This document shows positions 43,895-58,457 of a DNA stretch of 64,000 nucleotides, piece after piece. A model generated the notes under the pieces. The model searched no databases and had not been told where the DNA came from. It worked only from the letters and a program-made list of their open reading frames with translations. The stretch spans positions 9,362,001 to 9,426,000 of the forward strand of contig NC_060025.1 of assembly GCF_021134715.1 (NCBI RefSeq). Reading direction: 5' to 3'. Positions within the stretch are counted from its first letter, which is position 1. Each line of letters starts with the position of its first letter. A program made the position numbers and the translations under genes. This DNA comes from Daphnia pulex (Eukaryota > Arthropoda > Branchiopoda > Diplostraca > Daphniidae).

Positions 43895-46800
43895 TCATGA
43901 CAGGTTTTAGTTATTCTTGGCGCTTAAACAAGTTACGCAAAAATTGGTTGTGCCCCAATCTCAAACGAACAAAAGGAAAATCAATATTTGCGGGAGTTCC
44001 AACATTTGCGGGAGTTCCAACAATTCTGCCGTTCATCATCCGCGACGGGAATTCGTACACTAATGGAAGTGCACGGGGTTTCTTTGCCTCTCGGGAGTTT
44101 TTATAATCAAAAGTTTGTCTTTTTTTTTTTATTATTTGCACGCCACACAGACAGCGGTTATTGCGTACCCCAGGAATGTTGTAGGTCATTTAAGAGTACG
44201 GCGGTACACCCGGGTACTTTTATGGTTAGACTTTTGAAATGTCGTTTGTCAATTTCCAGACAGAAAAGCCTGAAATGGTGAATGGGAAATTTATGAATGC
44301 TTCCCGACACGTGTCGCAGTATTTCCTGTATAACAGGTTTCGCCTCATATTTGCCTTTTATTGCTATTCAAATTTGGGTATAACCTGATTTGAAAGTCTA
44401 TAGCAAATGATGGGCTTGCGTCGGGACCATTTTCCAAGCCAACGCGTAGACATCAAATGGGTTTATGTGACGGGAAAATCGCACCCGAGAGTGGGCTTAT
44501 ATAAGGTGCTCTCTAATAACAGCTACAACAAAACATTCGCCTGGCAATTTAACTTTCTTCCGGCTCTTCCGGTACGTTGATTCTTAAACTAAAATTATTA
44601 GCATGTTTTGACATTTCACGTTCGGGCTTTGACGACATTTCGTTGACGATGTAAGCCTCTTTTGTCGTACTCTGAATTACCTTTTGAATGTCACTGGAGA
44701 GCTCCAAGTTCTTAAAATAACTCATCTCCTATCCTGCGTGGTTCACCACATAGTCAATATCCTTGGTACAATAAGCGTTCTGCAACGTATAACAGAAATC
44801 TGCATCTTAGAAAACTTTTATAGGCGCCTATACTACTTGTAAAGTTCCTTTTTTAAAAAATAGCTTATTCTTTTAGTCTATACAATTATCGAACGGTTCG
44901 GCATAAGTAAAATAGTTTTTCGCAATCCAACAGCAAGGCAAACATCAAATCAAATCCGGCAAATGCTTCGACAAACAGCCGAGCACACGCGCATTGGCAT
45001 ATTTTTTGTGGGGGCAAAACACTCAAGGTATAACAGCGACTTCGAGTGCGGTGAACGAATACTGCTGATACATTTGAAAAGAATAAACGAGTTGTCGAGT
45101 GAATCAACAATCGGCTCGACTTCAGACAGTTGTTAAAGTGCTGCTGAAAACTAAAAAGACAGTTGCCGAGCATCATTATAATAAAAGGTTTTCTACATGC
45201 GGTCTATTCATGTACCTTCACAATGCCTAGACTTTACGTAACCCACAAATAGTAACCGAATTAAAAATAAATGAAAATACGGGAGGGTTTGTTACGAATA
45301 CTGTGGAAACTTTGTTATGTGACCAACGAACCCAGCGCTGTTCTTTGTCCCTGTTGCATAAGAAACATTCCAGATTTATGTAATAAGGTTTTGTGCGAGG
45401 AGACTGTTATTGGCATGGCATTGTACTTGCACAGCAGTAGCAGCGCTGCAAGACAAACTTCACTGACAAAGTGTTGCTGATGTTTCCGATGAAATGATTT
45501 CCATTTGAATTTCGACCGTTTTGAATGAACTCTCTTTAAATTAGAGCCGAAAGTTGGGATGAACTTTTATTGTACACGTGAAGCGCGACAGGCCAAAAGT
45601 ATAAGTTTGAGCGTCGTATAAATAATAGTGGAAGACGGCCGGAACGCTAATACACACGAAGATAAAATAGTAGCGAAATAGCATTGAAAAACTTGGATTT
45701 GCGAATTCGTTGGACTGCTCCAACTCGATTGCTAAAGGGACTCGTTCACTCTGGTGCATATGATTAGAAATAGGATTATTGGAAAGTTTGATTCTTTGAA
45801 ACTTGTTGGATCGTCCTGTTTTTCCTAAACGGTTGAACTTTGCACCTCAACGCACTCAAAGTGTTGCCCATCTACGATCTTAGAAATCGATATTTTAGCC
45901 AAAGTTTTTTCCTCGCCGAGTGTGTGAGGACTGTGAGCCGATGAGAAACTGGCCAAAAGGAAAAAAAAAGTTATTTGATTTGGAAAGGAAAACTAATATT
46001 AGCATTTACTCGGAGCAGATTGCTATAGGCTTCAGTAGTTAAAAATAAAAAAGAAAGGCATTTGAAATGCATTCCGTTTTCTTTCTGCATTGGATTAGTC
46101 GTCGCTACCGCCAATTGCAGAACAAACAAACATATACTCGAGTGTCAATTGGAAACTGTTGAATAAGCTGGGCAGCATCTTATACAGTGAGCAAAAAAAA
46201 AAAGACTCTTGTGTGTATCTAAGTGTTACTCGTGTAACTAATTGGTGCAGAGTCACTTGGGAATTAAAAGGGAGACAAAGGACCGTGTCGACTCAACAAC
46301 TTTTGGTTTTCACTGTGGGTCGACGCTTCTTTTCCTATTAGGATTTCACTATTTGGTTGTAACTTTTATATTAGGTCGTTTTTCTTTCTTGCTTTCACTC
46401 GTATAAACAGCTCGGTAGTTTTTCTTTCCAAAGTTATCATTGTCAAACGTGGAGGCGTCTCCCTTCTGAGCCGTTCGTCTATCCGGTTGTCTGATCTTAT
46501 CTCGCGCTAGGGCGTTTATTATTGTTGCTTTTTATCTTCAAATCAAATCTGCAAGTTTGGCTATTACTTTACTCCGGCTTAGGTATAGTATTTGTCATCA
46601 TTATTCCGATTTAACCTTTGCTGTAGAGCCTACTGATTTTTGCGATGTACTGTACTGATGTGTACTGATCACTGCGAAGTATTTTTTCGTTGATAAGTCA
46701 GTCAGGGTTTATTGACTTTTGACTTTGTTCGCTATAACTCTTTCCGACTCGTGTTTCAATAAAGTTGGTTGCCCTGGAAACGTCGATGAATACATATGGC

Positions 46801-49800
46801 AATTAGTGTTTTATTCTTATTGCATTTCAACAAAAGTTCTTTGTTGTTGGCTATTGATTGTATGTCATAATCAAGGCCAAAGCCCTCAAAAGGACTGACG
46901 TTTAAGCAAAACTTAAATTTTTTTGTCCATTAAAAAAGTTATGCTACTATTTACTGAAGTAGAGAAAAAATAAAAAGGATTTTCACAAATAATTTGTTCT
47001 ATACTTTCATTATTCTTATTCTTTGCTTTGTAATTTTTTCCCCGTATATAAAGGAATCCTAGAAGGGAATAGAAAATTTCCATGCGTCTTTATTGTGAAT
47101 TGAAAGATGTAAATGGTCGACCATTATTTATTCAAAGTTTTTCCTCATGAAGGTTATTTAGTTGCGCTTAATTGTGCATATAGGTCACTTCATTGTTTGT
47201 AATTGTGCACTTCTTTTGTTCGCTTCATTGAATCAATTTGGTAAACACACACACCAGCACATTAGGTACACAGCAGAATTTTGAATATTCTAGAAGTGAT
47301 AATTAACGTGCCGGAGTTCAGTTTTTAGTAACTAGAGTATAACATTTCAAACGAATTAATTCTTTCTAACTGTCAGAGTTATTACTGCATCGTAGCCGGA
47401 TATGCGATTATCGCAATCAAATTGATTCATGTCTTAAACTTTTCAATATATACCCCAAGTATGAGCGTGGGAGCTACTCCTACACTCGTCCTCCCACACT
47501 CAAAAGATTTAGGTCTTTATCATTTTACCAAAGATGTGCAGTCGTTTCATTTGAACGAGCCGAATTGACTGTGAAACGGAGCTTATTATCAAGTAATAGC
47601 CTATCGCGCACGATGAATTTAATTGGCTATAAGGTGATCCAGGGGTGGGTGTTGCTTATATACTAGGACCTACAATCTAATTGAAAAATAGTTTTGCGCA
47701 GGACCGTTTTTAATTGCCCAACGCAATCAATGTTGGTATACTCGAAACCTTTTGCCAAATTTAATTGAAATTAGTTTCATATTTGATTGCTGTTCCACCA
47801 AAGTTTAGCGAGCGACAGTATATAGCTAATCAAGAAATCCGTATCAAATATTAGTCGTGTCAAAAGCAGATGTTTTTCCCCAGCATCTCCATAAGACTGT
47901 ATTAATTAGTTAAATCAAGTTGCAAACTAGTAGGAATATCGTGACAACTGCTGTGAGAAACTCTCTGCCCTTCTCAGCAGTTCAGCGACTCGTATAAATA
48001 GTTGGAGGCCAAAACTGCATTGCAATGGAAAGTTTATGGGCGAAGAACCTACGTAGTATATAACTATTTGGAAGAGAGAAGAACATACTCAAAGGAAAGT
48101 GGAGAAAGTGAGTGGATGGAAAAAATACGGGGGGTTATAATCATTTTGGCGCAATCACGTTATTAATGACGCACGACATCTTTTCTCGCGCACCTATCGA
48201 ATATTACAGAAACATCAAACTACGTGATGTTGGAATTCACTCAGTCATTTCTAGTCTAATCAAAAAATAGCAAATGTATTAAAGCTTAAGTTCAATTAAA
48301 GTTAGTTCGTGAATTTGTCGGAAAATCCCAGCGGACTATTAGGTGATTAAATTTCGAATGCTGCTGGTCTCGTCAGCTCTCCCCCTTGGGATTAAATTGC
48401 GGCTTATGAAAACAATAATGCAGCACAAACATATTACAATGTGGGCTTATTAAATCAACCGCGTTACATATAAAAGAAGGCGACAAAATCCCTCGGCTGC
48501 TTAGACGTTGGCAAAGATATTATACCATAAGATGTGAAATGAATAAGACGCTAATGATTGTCGTTATTCAACCTGTATAAATTAAGATATAACATGGATG
48601 TACATATTTGCCTGTACAAGCTTCAAGTTTACCCCAATTCCCCTTAGGTTATCCGTTATCTATTGTTAGAAGAATGTATAAGGCCTGGCTACTAAAAACA
48701 AAGGGGAAACGTGAACAAGTTTGACGAACTCGGCTCCTGATACATGAGTTGGGCTATGCCTACAAGGCCCCGTGCTGTTGCTTTCCCGTCCGAAATGAAA
48801 GATAAATACATGCAGCAACCTATACATACATGAGGATGCTGCCCAACGTATAAGCAGACTTGATATCGATTTTTTCTAATATTGGCTGAGCGCGTGCTGG
48901 ACCTGGGTCTTTGTTGTCTATGCTGAGAGAGTTACATTAAACAGCTACGTCGAAGCTAAAACCATCACTTGGAGAATGCGTGCGTAAATAAATAACCCGC
49001 GGGAGGTGTAAAGAAAAGGGGTTACGTACTCACTAAACTCGATAAGAGTTTATCATCTCTTAAAAATAATGTACAAATCGCAATGCATTTAAGTTATTTG
49101 GCCTGCAGCAGCTATGTATGTTACACACATCGTATAGACAGCAGTTTGCTCGCGTCTGTATAATATGTTATTCCGTCTATTCTCAAAATCGAATCAGAAG
49201 TGCAATCTGGAGATTTTCATTCTTTTCATTAGTCGTCGTTTTAATTAAATATAAGGGAAAAAGGACACCTGACGGGCACAGCAGATGGTCTGTTGTGCCG
49301 ACTGAAGCAACGACATTGCTGTCATCAGTGGTATACATTTATGTACGTTACTCGGAATGTGCTGGGTCAACCAGAACGCAACAAATCAACCGCGACTGAT
49401 GTGTCGTGCGCAATAACTTTTCGGCTGTCGACGGAGCAGAGACCTGAATTATTATTCCGGACTGACGGCAAGTCATCGGCGACGCACAGAGTTCCCAGAG
49501 ACCCTAATTATCAAAATCGTCAGAAATTTGTTTTTCCCTTTTTAAAAATTCACGGTTGGCTTTTCACTCTCAAAGAATTTTCTGGTCACAAAGTTTTTTT
49601 TAAAAAGGCAATGGTCGTGAACCGTGAACATTTCGTACTCTGGGAGCCGCGCTAATATCGTGACTGATGGCTGCAGCAGTTACGATCGCTGGCTGCTCAT
49701 CATTGTCAAGAATGTTGAGGCATACTACCAACTTGTTATTAGAGCCAGAATAATCAGACATATATAGATGACTATTCTTCTTTCGATCTTTTTTGTTTGG

Positions 49801-51561
49801 TTAAAATACAAATTTCTAGCTGCACTTTGCTTTCAAGTGTTTCAAGTAAATTATTTGTGAATGTTATGGTTCACAAAACAACAAGCCTGATCTGCAGTCG
49901 TTCGACAAATGAAATATTTAATAAACCCTAACTGAGTAGACAAAACAAAAGAGAATAAACAGTTACAGTCAAACCGCCTATATATAGCTCAGGAATAATC
50001 TTACTCCGTACTATGCTAATGATTTATAACCAACGTCACCACACAGTCAAAAAAGAAGAATAGAGATAAAGTTTTCCTACCTTTATAAGCCTGGGAAATA
50101 CTGCCAGGCATCCAAGAGTGCTCCATTCGCAGTTAAGTTTAATAATACACCAGGCGAGATGGGGACGTCCTCGTGAATAACCTCACAACTCACATGTACA
50201 CGAGCATATTGAAAGAAAGGGGAAGAAGAGATCCGTAACTCGGTTGGTAGTTTCTTCAATCAAAGAATATGCTGTTTATCAAAATAAAAAATGGGTTAAT
50301 GAAACTAATGACAACAAATGATAGAAGCAACTAATTAGGACAAGTTGAAAATGAGACAGCGTGGGTAAACCTTAAATTGTTGATAAATGGGAAAATTGAA
50401 TAGTTCCATGTATGACTGCATTACTATGCAAGTCACGTGTCATTAAATTATGTAGCAGGTGAAAGGAATAAAAGTAACGGAAATGATTACCCAGGTGATG
50501 AGACAGAGATTGTTGGCTGACGACAGATGCAGTACAAGCAAAACTTGCATATCTTGTGGTTACGATGGCTGGCAAAGCTGTGAAATCTGCACAAATCAAA
50601 AAAGGTTACATAGTGCAAGTTACAATTAATTGCCAGCATGTCTTACATGGCTTACATGGCCAATGCTAGTCAGAAAATATCATTTCACAAGTTTGGAATT
50701 AACTCTTCTATTTAAGCTCCAATAATCATCCTAATTGTAGTTCCAAGTTTTATTTACTGCCAAACAGCATGGAGTGTGTATGAATCGATTCCATCAAGAG
50801 ACGCGACCAGAGTTGACGAGCGACGACCACATGTTTGCAATTTGTTATTTGTTCTACCATTTTTCGTGCACTCACGTACGTTTCCAACCAAGTATCGTTT
50901 TCTTTATAATCTCAAACTTTTATTTCTCGAAACTTGTAAACTTCTTGTAAACGAAAAAAAAAAGATAGCAGACGACACTAAATTTTTAATTTGTTAAGAT
51001 ATCGATTGAAATCACGTCATTCAAAATTGACCCGCCAAATCCAAACCGTTTAAAAACAATAAAAGCGGTTACCTCATCCACGCTCGAAATCCGCGAGATT
51101 ATTTAAGTATCAAATAGTTTTAATTCGTCTCCACAAATTATTCTTAAGGTCCATTAACTGCAGACAAGATAAAAATAAAATTGTGCAGGAAAAACGCAAA
51201 GAATTACTTGGAAACGCCATTCAATGAGACCCTCGAGGACCCTCCTGGAGGCCAAGGAGGAATAAAGGAGAACTGTGTAGTCAGAGCTAATATAGAATAC
51301 TCTAATATTCTAAGCTCTCGTCGTCGACATCAATGAAATATTGTATTACATTGTTGGCAATTTCAAAGCGCATTACTATAGTACAGTTTATTATAAATAA
51401 CATTAAAGCGGATAGACGATATTTTGGTACACATGTCCAATGAGTCAGCATTCGTTTCTGTTATATCTCGTATACGGATTTCTACGAATCACAATCGGAT
51501 TACAACAGGAAGGACCCTGTCACATTTACTTTGTGAATATGTTGTACACGTTTCAAAGCGT
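43895..51561. other. Long gene-free intergenic region
   Basis: About 7.7 kb without a supported gene. A 17-18 bp tandem duplication, ATTTGCGGGAGTTCCAAC twice, lies at about 43985-44021. TATA boxes with orphan-promoter appearance occur at about 44499 (TATATAA, in GGGCTTATATAAGGTGC), at about 47990 (TATAAATAG) and at about 48470 (TATAAAAG). A short palindromic stem, GCCTGG..CCAGGC, sits at 50089-50109. The open frames have codon patterns unlike the flanking genes. It may contain regulatory DNA or ncRNA. Confidence 0.4.
44499..44505 (+). promoter_or_regulatory. Orphan TATA box
   Basis: TATATAA in a GC-richer local context, with an A-rich stretch about 30 nt downstream that could be a start site. 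No coding sequence follows on this strand, so any product would be a non-coding RNA. Confidence 0.2.
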
Positions 51562-54500
51562 TTACAGGGCTAAGAAGATTTTCTTGTGGTACAGCCAAGT
51601 CGCAGTGAGAACCCAAAGGGAAACTCCCCAAAGTGTTTCGACCAGTTTTTCAAAGTGCGTATTCATCGGACCGTATTCCCAGTGCCACGGGAAGAGGCTG
51701 TAGGCTCCTTGGTGGCCCAAGTACATCAGAATCCCGTTCATTCCTATTTTGTCCAATTCGATGAATCCGACAAGAATTAATGCAGCACTAACTCATAGAA
51801 AAACAAGTCAATAAAAATACCGGGGTAAAGAAAAGGGGCGCCATTCCACCATTCCTGGACGTCGATGAGCCAGTAGCAGACGCCCAGGAGGAAAAAGGCC
51901 AAGCTCGTCGTCACCAAGACAAAAGACAACGACCTATAAAAAGACAACAATTGGTTTGCGTTGGCAGTCAAGTATAATTAATTAGACCCATGCAATCCTT
52001 GTAGACAGTTAACAGAGTAAATTTCCGCACCAGAGATTTTTGTTGACTGGAATCCAGCCGTCGTTCTGCGACGCCAGGCAGAGAAGAGCGCCGATTAATC
52101 CAGTCAAGACGGACCAGGCCAACCAGCGGATGAGGCGCGACTTGCATCCGCTAAAGATCAAAAGCGTCATGCCGGCCTGGGCTCCTAGAAAAACTTGAAA
52201 AGTGCACAGCATCGAACCTGAATTTCAAATATAGAAAAAGAAAAGAAAAAGGAAAACATTATTCATGGCATCGGCGTAATAATCGAGCTAGACGATGGCA
52301 CTTCTGAGAAACGCTAAATAAAGCTCTCAGATCCTAGCAGGTGCTGGTTTTACATGTCGATTGTCGAGGAACTGACAATCTGATTTGGAGAAGAAAGAAG
52401 CAACAGTCAAAGAAAAGGATTATATAATAGCGGCCGCAATCTTTTTCCAAAAAGAGCCCAGTGATTTCTAATCAAATCAGAGACTTGCACCGATGAGCGA
52501 CGTTTCTATGACGATGAAAGAACAAGTCATCCATTTGGAATGGGGGAAAATAAAACTGCCAGATGTGGTTCGTCTCTCATCGCGCGCACAACAATAAAAA
52601 CAGAGTGACATGTTGCGTGATTAATCAGCGGGAAAACTGTCTAGATCTGCGCCCAACAATAAGCATCTCGTCCTTGACACTTGACACAAAGAAAATGAAA
52701 TCAAGAAGCCCGCTGGCGTGGAAGATGAAAAAGCCTGTTGGCCACACAAAAATCTGTGGCTCCCAGGAGCAATAATACAGATATCGAATTCTATATAAAA
52801 GGGAAATAAAAATAAATGTCTGGATGCGCGTGTGCGCGAAACCAATTGAGATTCTCTGCAGTGTTATAATTGCGTTTTGCCCGTAGTACACATTTTGGTT
52901 CTCTGCTATACATCTCCCGAAACACTTTCAATTCTGCTCGTATTTGTAGTACTTTACATTTTCCTCGTGACTGCCTTCTCGAATGTAATCATTCATGAAA
53001 TGTGTGTGCAATACATCTTCCTCTAGGATTTCCCATGTACCTCAACAGTCCAATGTTTCGGCTTAGTCAACCAGACAGTGGAAAAGGTCGAAAAGAATCG
53101 ATAAGTTAAAAAAAAGAATTCACATCGGGATTCAGGTCCCGTCTCTCTGAGACTGTTTGATCAATAGATCCAGTGATCAATGCAGACTGGCCTAGACCAT
53201 ACACATCTCTTGTTAAAAAAGCAAAGAAAGTTATACGAATACTCCCATTTTGTCAGGCAGAAACTAGACAGTCGGGAATGAGCACAAGTCTCATACATTC
53301 TCTCTATGCATAATCTACTCCTTAAATAATAAAATTCTACGCTGGAAGTGAAATAAGGTCTAATAAGAGGCGTGATTATAGATGCTGGACCGAAATGATG
53401 ATAAATGGCTTATACCTAGAATCCCCTCCGGGTCGTACGGTCCCGATCCGTACACTCCAATGGTAGTTGGTTTGTTGAAAATGTGCTGGACGCTGAGGAT
53501 CAGTCGGTCGATGTATCCCGCAGCGCCTCCGATGCAATGGCCGGGGTACGCATTATCCAAATGCAGTCCGGCGGGACCCAAGTAACCGACTGGGCAGCCC
53601 TCTTCCACCGGTAGGAAGAACGTGATGAAACAATGAGCCGCAACCAGGAGCAGGAAGAGAATCCACTGCGGCCAGAGGACGACGATATCCTGGAACATTT
53701 TTCTCACCTTACTCTGGCAGCACAACATTTCCAAAAGAAATAGAATTACAAAAATGGGAAATGAAATGAAATGTTCAATTAAATACTGATGGATGAGGAG
53801 CCGAGAGATCGGCTGGAGTCAAGAGGAGGCCGGCAGTGCCAACGACTAAGTAAGTGATGGCGAAGCGCTGGAGTACGCCTGGAACTCGCAACCGGCCCAG
53901 GTCGACGGGGCCGCCCAGTGAATTGTTCATGATGCCCAGGAAGAAAAGTAGACACGAGCGACGTAAAATTCCGGCAAAGATGGTCAGCCTACTCTCCTTG
54001 CGGCGCAGGGAGGATCTCAGAGAGATGGGCATGCAAACGCCCATGATCCACATAAACCTGAAATGAATGGCCTCATTATTATCCAACGAGTTGAATGGAA
54101 GATAATCATTTTTTAGAAGGCAGAATTTATACCAAGGGAAGATGACATCGGCCAATTGCAGTCCGTTCCAAGTGGCGTGCTGGAAGATGAAATATTGGCC
54201 GGCACCGTCGTTGACGAAGATCATGAGCACAATGGTGATTCTACAGGAAAAGAAAATGGCGGGATATTTGAAAATCGAGAGATTTATTCAACATTGGGCA
54301 AAGCGGCTGCTTATAAATCAGCACATATTTCGATATGCCGATCCGATTGATGATTTGTTGCCAGTAATACAGATGGCCACAAAACCTTTGCCGTGGGTTG
54401 AATATCGTCGATGATCGTGGGCTTGAGGCGGAATAACATTTTCTCATTATAGCAAAAATTGCATATCGCCCTGAATGTGGAAAATTTGAAAAGCCTCTGG

Positions 54501-57500
54501 GGAATGCGCCAGCCGAGCTCTGCTTAACAATCTGATTTGTTGCGTAATGAAATGTTTAGCCGCTATATCATCTCTGGTCGACTGGATGGGTGTCTGCCGC
54601 ATGGAATTCTCATTCCTCCCTATACAACGTATCGTAACATCGCCAGATTTCTCTATCTGGACTATTCCGTGCGGAAATGCTGCGGTGATCTTATAGGGGA
54701 AAGACAAATCAAATTGAAATCAATCCGATAATTAGAATATGATGAAAATGACAATCTGCTGGATTGAGACGCACATTAGAGCAATACGGTTTCGATAAGT
54801 CGGACCGTATAATCGTAAGGCTGCGATTCCCCAGAGGATCTTACATTTGACGCTATGTATTGATTCAACTTGCCAATTTGGGTCTATGGGAACGAGGATA
54901 GAAATGGCCAACACAGTCACTGAATTTACTACTTGTAACTTGCTATAGATCCTATAATATAGCTCCCATAGTTGCCTAGTTTGCACAGACTTTAGCTTAA
55001 AATGATGTCGGCCTCGGAGTAAAATGTTGTTATTATTATTATTGCTGTACGGAAGCCCAGTCATTTCTAGTGACTAGACAATCTTACATCGAGGCAAATT
55101 GAATTACCGGCACTTGACAGTATATAGAAAAGAGATGAAAGACGAGGGGGATCGGATGAACCTGTGCATGTGCACATCAATCGATTTTCGATATATAAAT
55201 AGACCCTATAGACTATACCATATCTCTGCTGCGCTGAATCAAATCTGATATGATATAGGAAGGAAAAATGGAAGAAAAGTTTGGAAATTGAATGTCTGGC
55301 TGCTGTGTAGTATATGGAAAACCCCTTTTGTTATTCTAATACCGTTTCTTATTTGCATTGCTATAGATAGACGGGGGTGAACGTGAGACTTTTAACGAAG
55401 TGATATGTCTTCGTCCAATCGGCGCGTCTTTCTATTTAAATGTCGGGCCAAAACATTTTTGGTGGGTTTTGCCTCAAAGGAGATCCATCTTTGTCAACTC
55501 ACCCGCGAAATGTGTCCAAAGATTTGAGTCGGGAGCTCTTCTTTTTCGGGACTATTTCATCTGCCGGCGCCGCCGGGACGATGGTGGGAGCGGCCAATCC
55601 TCCGGGATTTTCATTTCCTTCGACTGACGTTTTCTTTTGTCTCTTTTTGAACTTCAAAGCGCAGAGGCAACCGTCGAAATAGCCTCGTTTCAAAACGGCT
55701 CTGACGCCAATCCACAGAAAGGCCAGCACGACGTAGAACAGGAAGCAGGCCAGCAAAGCTAATAAAAACGTGTGTGCAATAAATATTTCCAGTTTCTTGT
55801 TATGATAATAATAATAGTAGAGTCTAGGCTTACGGGCGTAGATATCAACAGGCTCCTTGGCAGTGGAGAAACGACAGTCAATCCGGCCAGAGTCCGTCGA
55901 GTCCAAATTCACATCGTAGACTCCGAATTCTCCCATGGTAACGTGGACTTGGCAGAGCGTGTTATTCCTATAACATGTAATATAATAATCATTTTTTTCT
56001 GGCTAAACATCCAAGCTAGTTCTTATTGGTGGGTACATCTTTTTTGTAGACTAGACAAACTCCGACTGCAATGGATACAAAATCCGGATGGAATATTTTG
56101 TTACCTGTCACCAAGTTGAGGGGCGTAGGTTGAAGAGTTGTCGTCTCTGAAGCGCAACGTCAAGCCATGCGTGGCGTCCATTTTTAAACTGTTGTTACTT
56201 CCGGCACCAACCGAGGACAGCAACTTGAAAGCGCACTGGATCAACGTCAAAGAGATGGGGAAAAAAATAAAGTTAAATCATCTTTCTGCTCCGGATTCAA
56301 CATGCGTGTGCCAATGTTATCACAGTTTCATTTCTCTGCGCTGTACACGTTCAAAGATAAAAAGACATCACCGTATAGAGTCTGTCTGTATTGGAAAAAT
56401 CTACGGTCGGCTTATTTTATTCGATAAATTTCAAATTAAAGTTGAAACGCTGACATCATTTCTAAAGCTGATGAGTTGCCACGCAACTGTTTTGATTGCC
56501 TCAGCTAAATTGCCTGTTGTACAGGGTTTCTATAAAAAGATTTCTAACTTCAGCTTTCTTTAGAAAATAAAAAAAATATTCATTGACGTTGTCATCTTAC
56601 CAGAATTTCTATTCAGAAAATCACAAGTTATTATCGAAACGTATGCCGTTACAACGTAGAAAAACTTGTGGGTGGATGAAGGAAGAGTGATCAATATTTG
56701 AGACGGGAAGTCAAAATGATTATTTCACAAGAGCAGCAACGAATATCTAACAATTTCTTCTCGGAAGAAATAACAAAAGTTCTACATTTCCTCTTGGTTA
56801 ACTGTTGAGAGGGGAATAAAATAAGGCATTGCACGTTTCAAGAGTCTGTAGACATCTCTCTTTTTTCTCCAGAATCTTACCTTTCACTATCCGGCCGTTA
56901 TCGCGTTACAGCAGCAATGGTAACGAATAGTAGAGCGTATCGTATGATTCATTCGTCGTCAGCTGTTCGAGGAAAAGCGGAAGGGAAATGTCAAACAGAA
57001 AAATGACTTTCCCCAATCGCTACATGTTTTGTGTACGACAGAATTGTGTAATGCATCAAAGAAAAAACGAGATAACCCAAAAGAAGCCTGGCAAGACCTT
57101 GTTTGAGCTATAATAATAATAATGTTGTCATTCCGTTACAAGGAAAAAGATATTGGCTCTGTCAGAAGAGCAATTCAAACTTTCCGGGGATTTTTTTCCA
57201 ATTTATAAACTACTGCCGATGAAACACCTAACGAATAAACATCAGCTTTTTGGTCTCAATTTCAGTTTATCGTCATCAGCACAACGATCCCGAAGGGGGG
57301 ATGTCAAAACACGCGATTCCATTACAAAGTGAGCATCGTTTTCAAAGCGCGGGATTTTCGAATAATGTTTCTATTGGTGTCGATATCAGACACCCCAAAT
57401 AGACAATGTCAACATTTCCACGTGTTCCATTACGTCATTTCCTCAACATTCTTTAGTTTCTCCATTTGCCAGTTCGGCTCGTCTTTCTAGTGCATCACAT

Positions 57501-57883
57501 GAATAGTCGGGTGTGGGAGACTTAACGCTTAGCGTGATCGACATCACGACCGAAAGTTTACTTTACCGCCCCTACTATGTTGATTCAAGACACTCTCAAA
57601 ACAGGAAAAAACCAGGATCCAGTTGCCGTAAAAGTGTGACACGATCCGTACGGGAGAAAAAGTGCGCATTATCACGATAGGAAAATAGAGTTAAGTCAAA
57701 GTTAATCGATATAAATTGTCCACTCGAGAGACTTACTTGAGTGCAGTCATCCGACAGGACGTACAGCCAAGTCGGTCTGGGTAAGTGGGAGGTGACCACC
57801 ATCCAGGCCTCATCGATTTTCAGGGTCCGTAAATTCAATCCACGGAATTCGTCCACTCCAGGATCTTCGAAAAGCTTCGGCAT
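51562..57883 (-). CDS. HGSNAT: Heparan-alpha-glucosaminide N-acetyltransferase (lysosomal)
   Basis: Exons, 5' to 3': 57883-57737, 56235-56105, 55967-55834, 55758-55503, 54240-54133, 54057-53787, 53713-53416, 52217-52031, 51933-51821 and 51743-51562. A luminal N-terminal domain (GEFGVYDVNL) precedes the membrane helices. The core matches HGSNAT: LKSLDTFRGITIVLMIFVND, then HATWNGLQLADVIFPW with the acetyl-accepting His, RVPGVLQRFAITYLVVG, CPVGYLGPAGLHLDNAYPGH, GGAAGYIDRLIL, DPEGILG, NDGWIPVNKNLW and the C-terminal LYHKKIFLAL. The enzyme carries acetyl groups across the lysosomal membrane to the terminal glucosamine of heparan sulfate. The first exon found (MPKLFEDPGVDEFRGLN) has no signal peptide, so an upstream signal exon may be missing from this model. 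Introns in the 5' half are unusually long for this window. Confidence 0.92.
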
Positions 57884-58457
57884 TTTTCCGGTCGAGAGGA
57901 ACTTCCCACTAGCGTTGCAAATCGAGTTTTAGAACGACATTAAACTAAATTCAATCATTTGGTTTAGAAAAAAAAATGAAATAAAAATTTGAGTTTCGGG
58001 CCTTAAACAAGATTGTAAACAAGATAATATTTTGTTGATGATTCAGTTGTATCTTGTTTTACAACTAAATAAAAAAGTCGATAAACTAATTCCTAGTACA
58101 CACTGTACGTGGTTCAGAGTGTTGCTTCACCAACGACAACCAAGTGACTTGTTCGCATGGATAATATTGGACAAGGAAAAGTTTCTTGGGTTGTCTGAAA
58201 TGATACCTTTATCTTTTTATTCTCGTTGATCAGAGGCTAGGCCTCTGTCAACAAAGAAAGCTATATGTCTGCCTCTGCATTAAAAAAAAAAGACTTTGAT
58301 TTAGTTCCGAGTGTTTCTTTGGCTTCACCAAATAGAACCACCAAGTGACTTGTTCACATGGATGATGTTGGCCAAGAAGACTCTGAAAAGCCTGAAATAA
58401 TCATCATTTTCTTATAATTCGTCCCTGGCCTCTGTCAACAAAGAAAGCTACATGTCT
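57884..58457. repeat. HGSNAT upstream region with a diverged tandem duplication of about 200 bp
   Basis: A block with CCAAGTGACTTGTTCGCATG (about 58139) and CCTCTGTCAACAAAGAAAGCT (about 58242) recurs as CCAAGTGACTTGTTCACATG (about 58341) and CCTCTGTCAACAAAGAAAGCT (about 58429). The second copy is cut off at 58457, where the LTR begins. No gene is supported here. Confidence 0.6.

Noticed and set aside
49293-49655. 120-codon open frame in the gene-free region
   Set aside because: No recognisable domain and no splice partners.
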